DNA of 8,980 nt from CAYYWP01 sp964475125 (GCA_964475125.1 CAYYWP010000196.1:1-8980), one strand, 5' to 3'; numbered from the stretch's first letter, positions 1-6,378 are shown. The notes: generated by a model from the sequence alone, not told the origin. Translations and numbers: made by a program.

Positions 1-1093
1 AGGCCTGGCAGGGCAGCGCGTCGTGTTTGCGGTGCGAGAACTCGCCGTGCACCAGCCAGCGCTCCGGGATCCGGGGCTCGACCACCGCCGGCAGCTCGCC
101 GCTGGCCTCGCCCGACTGATGGCAGAGAAAGCAATGCTTGTTGTGCTCGAGCAACGGCGCGCGGTCGGTGAACGGCGCGAACAAGGCACCCTCGAGCTTG
201 GCGCGCCAGCGCGCGGCGAACTCCTGCAGCGAGCGCGATTCATCCACTGGTCCGCGCGGCGCCTGACCGGGGATGAAGATGTCGGGGTTGCCGACGAAGA
301 TGGCGCGCGACTCCTTGGCGCCGAGCGCCAGCAGGGCGTCGCCGAGGGCCGCGCGCACGGCGGGCGGCGCCTCATGTGGCACGGCCAGCGCGTTGAGGGG
401 GGGCGGGACGCCTTCGCGCTCGCCGCCCTCGCCGGCCGGCAGCTCCGCCACCCGCAGCTCGTGACAGCGCCGACAATGGAGCTCGAAGACGATCGGCAGC
501 ATGTAGCGCCCGTCGGCGCCCAGCACATGACAGCTGGCGCAGGTCAGGCGCTGATCGATGTTGTTCGAGGTCAGGTGCAGCTGGTGGTTGAAGCGCAGCG
601 CCGCCTGATCTCTCGCCCCGTCGCGCAGCGGCGTGAACGGCGGGTGGCCCGCGAAGCTCGCCACCTGCGCGGCGATCAACGGCTGCCGCCGGCTTTGCAA
701 ATCGGCATGGCAGGCGATGCACGCATCGCCGCTCACCGTGCGCAGGAGGTCCTCCGGCTTGTGTTCGACGTGACAGTCGCGGCACGCCGGGGCAGCGACC
801 TCGAACTCGGAATGCACCCCGGTGCGGTGGCACTGGAGACAGCGCTGGTCGGGCGCCGAGGCGAAGTCGACGTGGCAATGCGCGCAGCGGTCGCCGAAGG
901 TGGCGTGCGCGCTCGACACGGGTCCGGGCAGGTACTGCCGCTCGCCGACCGCCGCGCGCAAGACGAGCCAGACGGCGACGCCGAGCGCCGCGCAAACCAA
1001 ACTGACCGGCAGATACCAGCGGCGGAACACATCGCGCCGCGGCCGATGATCGAAGCGCAGGCGCTTGGCGAGCTCTTTGCTCGAACGGGCCAT
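1..1093 (-). CDS. Membrane-anchored multiheme cytochrome c (partial, C-terminus beyond left edge)
   Basis: Translation from the ATG at 1093 gives 364 codons with no stop before the window edge. Residues 1-25 are basic (likely cytoplasmic). Residues 26-48 form one hydrophobic helix, probably an uncleaved signal anchor, so the rest should be periplasmic. Seven complete CXXCH haem c sites are visible: C70-H74, C85-H89, C104-H108, C125-H129, C185-H189, C207-H211 and C321-H325. An eighth begins at C362 (CQA, then cut), preceded by HGEFSHRKHDALPC, whose histidines look like distal ligands as in c3/c7-type cytochromes. The stretch between haems 6 and 7 (about 212-320) has no haem. The gene starts 20 bp after the cytochrome b-like gene and is the last visible gene of a three-gene leftward operon. 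The likely role is periplasmic electron transfer to or from that membrane protein. The substrate is unknown, and no strong ribosome binding site is seen. Confidence 0.88.
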   Translation of the reverse strand, partial: MARSSKELAKRLRFDHRPRRDVFRRWYLPVSLVCAALGVAVWLVLRAAVGERQYLPGPVSSAHATFGDRCAHCHVDFASAPDQRCLQCHRTGVHSEFEVAAPACRDCHVEHKPEDLLRTVSGDACIACHADLQSRRQPLIAAQVASFAGHPPFTPLRDGARDQAALRFNHQLHLTSNNIDQRLTCASCHVLGADGRYMLPIVFELHCRRCHELRVAELPAGEGGEREGVPPPLNALAVPHEAPPAVRAALGDALLALGAKESRAIFVGNPDIFIPGQAPRGPVDESRSLQEFAARWRAKLEGALFAPFTDRAPLLEHNKHCFLCHQSGEASGELPAVVEPRIPERWLVHGEFSHRKHDALPCQA

Positions 1094-1113
1094 CGGTGGC
1101 ACGTGGCAGTCTG

Positions 1114-2019
1114 TCAGTAGCGCAGGGCGTGGACGATGTGCACGGCGACCAGAGCGAAGAGGGCGAACGACAGCGGGGCGTGGATGAACAGCCAGCCGTG
1201 CAACCAGACATGCAGGCGGCGCTGGACGGCGAGCTGGCGGGCCTCCTCGCAGAGCGCCTGCAGGCGATCGAGTCGCGGGCGCCATTCCTCGGGGGCGTGC
1301 AACAACAGGGCGCGGCAGTCCGGCGGCGCAGCACTCGCCGAGGGTTTCTGTAGGTACGGCCGCACGGTGGCGAGGTAGAACGCACGCAGTTCGCCCGCCA
1401 GGCCGTCGGAGGCTTCGGCCGGGCGCAGGCGCGCCACTTGCTTCCAGTAACCCGACTGGCGCTTGAGCACCTCGGCCTCCGCCTTCAGGCGTTGCTGCTC
1501 CTCGGCGGCCTCTGCCAGCGGCCCCGCCAAGCTCGCGACCAGCTCATACGCATCGACGGCGAGCCCAGCGAGGACATGGTCGATCTGCCCCAGCACCGTC
1601 TCGCTCGGCACCTGGCGCGTCGTCGCCGCGGGCACGACCTGTTGCAGCGCCAGGCCGATCAGGCCGCTGACGATGACGACATAGAAGAGCGACATGATCG
1701 CCGTCGTCAACGCGCCGCCGAGCCCGAAGCCGGAGTGGAACCAAATGCACGGCACGGCCAGGAGACCGAGCCAGACGTGCAGGCGCATCCACGCCTGCGC
1801 GCTGCCGAGCCGCCAGGTGCGCACCGACTTGCGCGCCGAGAGCAGCGCCGCGAGCACCATGCAGGCGGTGCCCAAGACGCCGAACCCGAGGCCCGGCCAG
1901 CTGCCGCCGGACGGTCCCGCCGGCATGCGGCCGATGTAGGCGGCGTATCCCAACGCCAGCGCCGCCGTGGCCACGACCGTGCCGATCATCCAGCCGCGCT
2001 GGTCGCGATTGATCTGCAT
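1114..2019 (-). CDS. Probable di-heme cytochrome b-like membrane protein
   Basis: This 301-residue integral membrane protein has about five hydrophobic helices (roughly 11-29, 43-61, 78-97, 103-128 and 268-298). Two helices carry histidines 14 apart: H81 and H95 in helix 3, and H280 and H294 in helix 5, with extra H270, H274 and H297. This HX13H pairing on two helices is the classical ligand layout for two stacked b haems, so a transmembrane electron path is the best reading. Residues 130-267 form a hydrophilic, helix-rich loop. The basic segment SARKSVRTWR (61-70) puts that side in the cytoplasm, and the long loop falls on the same side. The gene lies 22 bp after the FHA/ferredoxin gene and 20 bp before the multiheme cytochrome c, consistent with one complex. 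I do not recognise a named family. Haem binding and topology are inferred from the histidine pattern and charge. Confidence 0.82.
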   Translation of the reverse strand: MQINRDQRGWMIGTVVATAALALGYAAYIGRMPAGPSGGSWPGLGFGVLGTACMVLAALLSARKSVRTWRLGSAQAWMRLHVWLGLLAVPCIWFHSGFGLGGALTTAIMSLFYVVIVSGLIGLALQQVVPAATTRQVPSETVLGQIDHVLAGLAVDAYELVASLAGPLAEAAEEQQRLKAEAEVLKRQSGYWKQVARLRPAEASDGLAGELRAFYLATVRPYLQKPSASAAPPDCRALLLHAPEEWRPRLDRLQALCEEARQLAVQRRLHVWLHGWLFIHAPLSFALFALVAVHIVHALRY

Positions 2020-2041
2020 GGCGGCCCGTGCGGCGAGCGGT

Positions 2042-3922
2042 TCAGCGCACGTCGGCGGCGGACAGAAAGGCGCCGGGATTGACGCGAATCGCCGCGTCGT
2101 GCGGGCAGGCGTAGACGCAGTTCGGCTGATCGTAACCGGCGCAGAGGTCGCAGACCGTGGCGCGCAGCGGCGTGTCGTTCGCCGCGGCGCCGGGCGCCGG
2201 CTGGGCGATCTCCACCATGTTGATGTTGCCGAATGGGCACTGGTTGGCGCAGCGCTGGCAGCCGATGCACCAGTCCTCGATGCGGATCTCGAGCGACCCC
2301 TCGCGCCGGATCGACCCCACCGGGCAACCGATCATGCACTTCGGGTCGGTGCAGGAGCGGCAGGCGAGCGCAACCAGATAATGGCCGAAGCGCGGGCCGT
2401 CGCGCGTGAAGCGCGTGACACCTCCGTGGGCATCCGCGCAGGCGCGCACGCACTCGTCGCAACGCGTGCACCGGTCGAGGTCGATCAACAGCGTGTTCTG
2501 CGCGTTGTAGAGGTCGAGCTCGACCAACCGCGGCACGACCGCCGGATCGGGGGCGATCGCCTCGGGCACACCCGGGCCGGCGGCGCGGGCGAGCGCGGCC
2601 AGGGCCTGCTGGAACGCCGGGTCGTCCGCCGCCAGGTGTCGCACCGCGCGACCGTCGAGGCGCACGATCTCGAAGTTGTCGAGGCCGATGGCCGAGGCCA
2701 GGCGGGGAACCGGTCCGGCGACCGTGTCCTCCTGCGCCGCGCGCTCGACCTCGAACAGGTAGTCGACCACGGTGATCCGGTCGCCGGTCGTGAGCAGCGC
2801 CTCGCGGATGCGCTCGCCGTTCAAGAGCGTGAAGTTGGCGCTGTCGAGATCGCGCAGATAGAGCTCGCCGTCGCGCGGCTCGATACGGCAATGGCGCTTG
2901 CTCACGGTGCGCTCCGGGCTCGCCAGCGGCAGCTCGCAGCTGGCGCCGCGGCCGAGCGTGATCGGTCGCCCGAGCTCAACGGCGGCGAGGGCGGGGTGGG
3001 AGAGGCAGCGCAAGCGCGGCGGCGCCGGCGGGCGGGCGGCGATGACGGGCTCGAAGCCGAAGGCCGCGCCGCGCCCGAGATAGGCGAAGATGGACTCACC
3101 GCCGCCGCGCTGCTGCGTCAGCTTGATGGTGCCGCTGCGCACCAGACAGATCGCCTCGGCAGCGTCGCCCTCGCGGTAGATGACGCCGTCGCGAATCTCG
3201 TCGCTGTCGGGCGTCAGCAGCGCCGCCCCTGCCGCAAGCCCGGCCAGACGCGCATCGCCGAGCCCGCGCAACCACGGCGTCGCCGCCAACTGCAGGCGAA
3301 TCGCGTTGGCGCGGTATCCCTCCTCGATGCGGCCGCCGAGCTCGCCCGCCTCACGCACGCTGTCGAGCACCGAGCGCAGCATCTCCAGCACGATACAGCG
3401 GCCCTGGGCCCGCACAGTCGCCTCGCGCGGGTAGAAATTCATACAGGCGTCGACCCCGAACACGTCGCCGGGCCCGAGTGTCAGTGGTGCCGGCGGTCGA
3501 TCGAGCGCTAGGCTCGCGTAGGGACTGGCCTCGCCGCAGGCCTCGGCACCCGGCGCGGCTTCGCGCCGACGAGAGCGGCGGGAGAACTGCGCCGCCAGTC
3601 GCGCCCAGGCGCGACGCGACCCAATCGGCGTCGCGCCACTGCTCTCCGGCACGGTGGCCACCGCCGTGCCCTCGAGGATCAGAAACGCCGTCGAACCATA
3701 CTCGCCGGCCTTGCAGATCACGTCGCCGCTCTGGTACTCGCGCCGTACCGCGGCCTTGATGCCGGGCTCGGCCTGGCCGGCGGTCGGAGCGAAATTGCCG
3801 GTGAGCTTGGCCTTGAAGGCGCGCTTGGAGGAGCGAAAGAGCTCGAACTGGGCGAGATCCTCGAGCGACAACCACTGTCCGCTCAAGCCATCCGACTGAG
3901 AATGATGTCGATCACTCGTCAT
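2042..3922 (-). CDS. Sensor-ferredoxin fusion: two cNMP-binding folds, FHA domain, four [4Fe-4S] clusters
   Basis: The protein has 626 residues and no signal peptide or membrane helix, so it is probably cytoplasmic. A first CRP-type cyclic-nucleotide-binding fold covers about 55-185 (GDVICKAGE, then VFGVDACMNFYPREATV) and is interrupted by an Arg-rich insert at about 94-146. A second, degenerate fold covers about 212-315. An FHA domain follows at about 316-392 (GRG at 324, SKRH at 341, DSANFTLLNG at 360). The C-terminal 475-626 is a ferredoxin of the DMSO-reductase beta-subunit type, with 16 cysteines in four groups: C485/488/491/495, C521/524/529/533, C552/555/558/562 and C591/594/602/606. 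No DNA-binding domain is visible. The role is probably electron transfer at the membrane b/c cytochromes encoded next in the operon, gated by a nucleotide or phosphopeptide signal (inference). The ATG at 3922 is chosen because GGAAG lies 8 nt upstream. The ATG at 3928 is the alternative. Open frame continues upstream to 4249 but would overlap the divergent cytochrome gene. Confidence 0.9.
   Translation of the reverse strand: MTSDRHHSQSDGLSGQWLSLEDLAQFELFRSSKRAFKAKLTGNFAPTAGQAEPGIKAAVRREYQSGDVICKAGEYGSTAFLILEGTAVATVPESSGATPIGSRRAWARLAAQFSRRSRRREAAPGAEACGEASPYASLALDRPPAPLTLGPGDVFGVDACMNFYPREATVRAQGRCIVLEMLRSVLDSVREAGELGGRIEEGYRANAIRLQLAATPWLRGLGDARLAGLAAGAALLTPDSDEIRDGVIYREGDAAEAICLVRSGTIKLTQQRGGGESIFAYLGRGAAFGFEPVIAARPPAPPRLRCLSHPALAAVELGRPITLGRGASCELPLASPERTVSKRHCRIEPRDGELYLRDLDSANFTLLNGERIREALLTTGDRITVVDYLFEVERAAQEDTVAGPVPRLASAIGLDNFEIVRLDGRAVRHLAADDPAFQQALAALARAAGPGVPEAIAPDPAVVPRLVELDLYNAQNTLLIDLDRCTRCDECVRACADAHGGVTRFTRDGPRFGHYLVALACRSCTDPKCMIGCPVGSIRREGSLEIRIEDWCIGCQRCANQCPFGNINMVEIAQPAPGAAANDTPLRATVCDLCAGYDQPNCVYACPHDAAIRVNPGAFLSAADVR
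3903..3914. promoter_or_regulatory. Possible FNR/CRP-family site (TGAT-N4-ATCA)
   Basis: The sequence TGATGTCGATCA keeps eight of the ten defined bases of the FNR consensus TTGAT-N4-ATCAA. It lies inside the first codons of the sensor-ferredoxin gene and about 100 bp upstream of the divergent cytochrome start. A match this short can occur by chance, so it is only a candidate. Confidence 0.15.
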
Positions 3923-4014
3923 CCGCATCGCTTCCGGCCGCGATTGTTCCTCATCCGGCGTGTATGATTTCGTAACAGACCGCTCAGCCGCCACGCAACT
4001 GAATTGGTGAGACC

Positions 4015-5343
4015 ATGCGATCTGCGCGATACACGGCAGCGGCGCTCGGCGCGGCGGTAGTGCTCTCGCTAGCGGTGACGGTTTCCGGCCAGGGTTTCGT
4101 CGGCGAGACGAAGTGCGCCAATCCGACCTGTCACGGCGCGGCACTCCCGGCCGCGCCGGCCGACGATCCCGCCTGGCGGCCGTGGAAGTCGGCCCGCACG
4201 CAGTGGCTGAATCAGAACATCGACCGCCATTCGCGCGCTTATCGGACACTCACCACCGAGGACTCGAAGCGCATCGCCGCTTACATGGGCGTCGAGGCCA
4301 CGAGCAGCGAGAAGTGCCTCGTCTGCCATGCCCCGCCCGCGCCGCTGGCGGCGGACAGCAAGCACCGGCCCCGCGACGGGGTGAGCTGCGAGCACTGCCA
4401 CGGCCCCGCCGAGCGCTGGCTGCAGCCGCACAAGGCGACCGATTGGCCGCAGCGCCGCGCCGAGTTCGCCAGCCTGGGCTTCTACGACAACAACGACTTC
4501 CGCCTGCGGGCCGAGAAGTGCGCCGCCTGCCATGTCGAGATCGACCACGAGATCGTCGCCGGCGGCCACCCACCGCTGCAATTCGAGATGGTCGCCTACG
4601 CGCAGGTGATGAAACACTGGGACGACGCCGAGGAGCATCCCGGCTTCAGCCCCGACCCGACCCTGTGGGCGCTCGGCCAGATCGTCGGCTTGCGCCGCGC
4701 CGCCGAGGCCATCGCGCGGCGCGCCGCGGGCAGCAACTACCAGTCGCTCGGCCAGTTTCCGCATTTCGCCGACCGCAACTGCTACGCGTGCCACCACAAG
4801 CTCGTCGCCGACGCGGCGCGCGGCGCCGCCGGCCACGCCGACATGGCCGAGATCGCGTTCGGCGCCCTCTTCCCCGACGCCCAGGGCACCCTCACCTCGC
4901 GCTGGAGCGCGCTGCGCGGCGCCGTCGGCAGCTCGGCGAGCAACGCCCAGCAGCAAGCCGACGGATTGGCCGACTGGCTGGCGCCCTTCGCCGCGCGCAT
5001 CGGCGAGAAGGCCGCCGACCAGACCGCCACCCGCCAGATGCTGCGCCGCATCCTCGACGAGGGCCCGCGCCTCAGCGGCTACGAGGTCTTCAGCCACACG
5101 CGCCCGCCGGGCTCCAACGTCCTGCGCCTGCAGCACGTCGAGCTGCCCTGGTGGTACACCACCGGCGCGCGCGAGCAGACCGCCCTCGCCATCCAAGCCC
5201 TCTGCCCGCCCGCCTTCGGCGCCGAGAAGTGCCGGACGATCTTTCCCGACTTGCGCAAGCTCGTCGACGCCATCAACCGCAGCGAGCAGCAGCCCGCCGA
5301 ATTCGCCGCCGCGCTGGGCGCGATCAAGGCGAAGTTGTTTTGA
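4015..5343 (+). CDS. Secreted five-haem cytochrome c, cytochrome c554-like
   Basis: This 442-residue protein begins with a Sec signal peptide (basic MRSARY, hydrophobic core 8-23, likely cleavage near residue 25), so it should be periplasmic. Haem sites are C34-H40, an unusual CX4CH (CANPTCH), and four CXXCH sites: C101-H105, C125-H129, C169-H173 and C256-H260. The layout resembles the multihaem cytochrome c554 family: FVGETKCANPTCH, then DRHSRAYRTL, a CLVCHAPP site, DGVSCEHCHGPAE and a GGHPPLQFE histidine. Residues after about 265 lack haem sites and look helical. C397 and C406 are not in haem motifs and could form a disulfide. The start is preceded by GGTGAG with a 3-nt gap before the ATG. 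It is transcribed away from the sensor-ferredoxin operon across about 92 bp and probably exchanges electrons with that system. The substrate is unknown, and there is no sign of hydroxylamine oxidoreductase nearby. Confidence 0.88.
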   Translation: MRSARYTAAALGAAVVLSLAVTVSGQGFVGETKCANPTCHGAALPAAPADDPAWRPWKSARTQWLNQNIDRHSRAYRTLTTEDSKRIAAYMGVEATSSEKCLVCHAPPAPLAADSKHRPRDGVSCEHCHGPAERWLQPHKATDWPQRRAEFASLGFYDNNDFRLRAEKCAACHVEIDHEIVAGGHPPLQFEMVAYAQVMKHWDDAEEHPGFSPDPTLWALGQIVGLRRAAEAIARRAAGSNYQSLGQFPHFADRNCYACHHKLVADAARGAAGHADMAEIAFGALFPDAQGTLTSRWSALRGAVGSSASNAQQQADGLADWLAPFAARIGEKAADQTATRQMLRRILDEGPRLSGYEVFSHTRPPGSNVLRLQHVELPWWYTTGAREQTALAIQALCPPAFGAEKCRTIFPDLRKLVDAINRSEQQPAEFAAALGAIKAKLF

Positions 5344-5377
5344 GCCCGGTTTGGAGCCGCTTCCGCGGTGACGCGTC

Positions 5378-5770
5378 TCAGTCCCACACCCGTTCCGGAC
5401 CGTGGCCAGAGAGGGCCTCGTCGCTGCTGACGATGCGAGAGCCCGTCACCCGCGCCGCCGCCACGATCAGGCGATCCATCGGATCGCGCACTGTGACGAG
5501 GGCGCCGAAGTCGACCGACTGCTCGACGTCGAGTGCCAGGATCGAGTACCCGGGGTGGCCCGCGAGGGTTTCGAGAATCTGGGTGACATCGATCCGCAAT
5601 CGTCCGCGCTCGTGCAACAGCCAGATCTCGACCAGGCAGATCGCTGGAACGTAGCAGAGCCATCGCCCGTCATCCGCGGCGGCAAGAGCGCGGCGTGCCT
5701 TCGCGCCGAGCTTGCGCGGGCTCGTCAGATGCCAGACGAGCGCGTGCGTGTCGGCGACGATGCTCGTCAC
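5378..5770 (-). CDS. vapC: PIN-domain toxin, VapC-like
   Basis: This 130-residue PIN-domain protein is the usual length for a VapC endoribonuclease toxin of type II toxin-antitoxin systems. The metal-binding acidic residues are all present: D7 in VADTHALVWHL, E48 in CLVEIW, D96 and D99 in RDPMDRLI, and D117 in SSDEAL. The toxin should therefore be catalytically competent. It starts with GTG at 5770, and the bases GTGA are shared with the stop codon of the antitoxin gene upstream. This 4-bp overlap suggests translational coupling. The RNA target is unknown. The gene ends 34 bp from the stop of the convergent cytochrome c554-like gene, and I see no clear terminator between them. Confidence 0.9.
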   Translation of the reverse strand: MTSIVADTHALVWHLTSPRKLGAKARRALAAADDGRWLCYVPAICLVEIWLLHERGRLRIDVTQILETLAGHPGYSILALDVEQSVDFGALVTVRDPMDRLIVAAARVTGSRIVSSDEALSGHGPERVWD

Positions 5771-6030
5771 ACGCGGCGTGGTCGGCGCAACGACGCTGAG
5801 ACCGAGGCCCTGACGTTGCGAAAATCTCTCGGGGCCAAAGCTTCGCCGCCGGCAAAGACGCCGGACAGAGCCCGTGCTCCGGGCGGCCGCTGATCACTGC
5901 GCGCCGCCAGCCCCTGGAGAATCAGGCGCTCGACTTGCTGCGAGAGTGACCGGCCCTCGTGCCGCGCCAGCGACTCGAGGCGTCTGCGGGTTTCCGCCGG
6001 CACTCGTACCGTGATCGCCGCATCCTTCAT
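5767..6030 (-). CDS. Ribbon-helix-helix antitoxin, VapB/Arc-like
   Basis: This is an 87-residue protein. Residues about 3-42 fit a ribbon-helix-helix fold: a beta strand (AITVRVP), a first helix (AETRRRLESLARHEG) and a second helix after RSLSQQVERLILQGL. Such domains bind operator DNA as dimers. The remaining 45 residues would wrap and inhibit the PIN toxin encoded immediately downstream with a 4-bp overlap. The ATG at 6030 is chosen because it directly follows a promoter-like sequence and matches the family's N-terminus. An in-frame TTG at 6066 would add 12 residues but coincides with the -35 element. No Shine-Dalgarno sequence precedes the ATG. Confidence 0.85.
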   Translation of the reverse strand: MKDAAITVRVPAETRRRLESLARHEGRSLSQQVERLILQGLAARSDQRPPGARALSGVFAGGEALAPRDFRNVRASVSASLRRPRRV

Positions 6031-6037
6031 GTCAGCG

Positions 6038-6066
6038 TTTGTATGCGGTCCGCATCTCCCAATCAA
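6038..6066 (-). promoter_or_regulatory. Sigma70-like promoter of the antitoxin-toxin pair
   Basis: Read leftward, TTGATT (6066-6061) is separated by exactly 17 bases from TACAAA (6043-6038), with four of six matches in each hexamer. The predicted transcript start, about 7-8 nt past the -10 hexamer, falls at or next to the ATG at 6030. This predicts a leaderless or nearly leaderless mRNA, in line with the missing Shine-Dalgarno sequence. Confidence 0.5.
6043..6055. promoter_or_regulatory. Inverted repeat, likely autoregulatory operator
   Basis: ATGCGG-T-CCGCAT is a perfect 6-bp inverted repeat around one central base. It sits within the spacer and the -10 edge of the predicted promoter, 12 bp before the antitoxin ATG. 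Ribbon-helix-helix antitoxins commonly repress their own operon through palindromes in this position, so it is a good candidate binding site. Confidence 0.5.
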
Positions 6067-6067
6067 G

Positions 6068-6084
6068 CGAGGGAAGGACCCTCG
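6068..6084. terminator. Small hairpin between the two antitoxin units
   Basis: CGAGGG and CCCTCG form a 6-bp GC-rich stem around a 5-base loop. It lies between the stop of the Phd-type gene and the promoter of the ribbon-helix-helix gene. No T-tract follows on either strand, so it may be a weak terminator or mere base composition. Confidence 0.25.
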
Positions 6085-6120
6085 GGAGGCAGGCGGGATG
6101 GCGGGGCTCCAGCAAGAGCC

Positions 6121-6366
6121 TCACGAACGTTCGCCGAACGCCCGGCGTAGCGCGGCGGGCAGCGGCGCATCGAAATTCTTCCCGATGCGCACCTCCCCCT
6201 CCCAGCCACCAGGCGTTCGTCGACGACCTGCCGCTCGGAGGGGCCGCAGCTTCGCTCGTGGCGTCCCCGCCTTGGCGATGATGATCTCGTCGCCGGCAGC
6301 GGCGCGGGCGACGAGGCGCGACAGCGCGGTCTTGGCCTCGTATAGATTGTAGATCCGTCGCAACAT
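6121..6366 (-). CDS. Phd/YefM-type antitoxin without an adjacent cognate toxin
   Basis: This 81-residue protein matches prevent-host-death family antitoxins. The N-terminal domain (NLYEAKTALSRLVARAAAGD, then EIIIAKAGTPRAKLRPL) is the DNA-binding, dimerising part. The C-terminal segment (GGWEGEVRIGKNFDAPLP at about 53-70, then ALRRAF) is the toxin-neutralising tail typical of antitoxins paired with PIN toxins. Such genes are normally followed at once by their toxin. Here the next 90 bp hold no toxin, and the next gene is another antitoxin of a different fold. It could be an orphan, or it could share the PIN toxin further downstream. The ATG at 6366 is preceded by a GTGGGG stretch that may serve as the ribosome binding site. 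Confidence 0.85.
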   Translation of the reverse strand: MLRRIYNLYEAKTALSRLVARAAAGDEIIIAKAGTPRAKLRPLRAAGRRRTPGGWEGEVRIGKNFDAPLPAALRRAFGERS

Positions 6367-6378
6367 CGCACCCCACTT

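Noticed and set aside
23..1120. Long rightward open frame opposite the anchored multihaem cytochrome
   Set aside because: The minus strand reads a continuous cytochrome with seven CXXCH motifs. The plus-strand frame has no recognisable domain and is an Arg/Ala-rich shadow of GC-rich codons.
1967..3511. 514-codon rightward open frame opposite the sensor-ferredoxin gene
   Set aside because: It has low-complexity Arg/Ala/Glu composition without any domain. The opposite strand carries clear Fe-S, FHA and cNMP motifs.
3963..3968. TATGAT as a -10 element for the c554-like gene
   Set aside because: The hexamer is good, but no reasonable -35 lies 15-19 bases upstream, so I do not annotate it as a promoter.
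3961..3977. Possible CRP site TGT-N11-ACA upstream of the c554-like gene
   Set aside because: Only three bases per arm are symmetric and the interior does not match TGTGA-N6-TCACA.
3923..4249. N-terminal extension of the sensor-ferredoxin gene to an upstream start at 4249
   Set aside because: The extension overlaps the start and signal peptide of the divergent cytochrome, has shadow-like Arg/Pro composition, and would remove the intergenic promoter region.
5344..5377. Terminator between the convergent cytochrome and toxin genes
   Set aside because: No stem longer than a few pairs and no T-tract could be found in the 34-bp gap.
4113..5654. 513-codon rightward open frame overlapping the c554-like gene in another frame
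   Set aside because: It is extremely Arg/Pro-rich with no motif. The competing frame has a signal peptide and five haem sites.
6124..6133. Palindrome CGAACGTTCG at the end of the Phd-type gene
   Set aside because: It lies inside the last codons with no following T-tract or regulatory context, and a 10-bp palindrome is plausible by chance.
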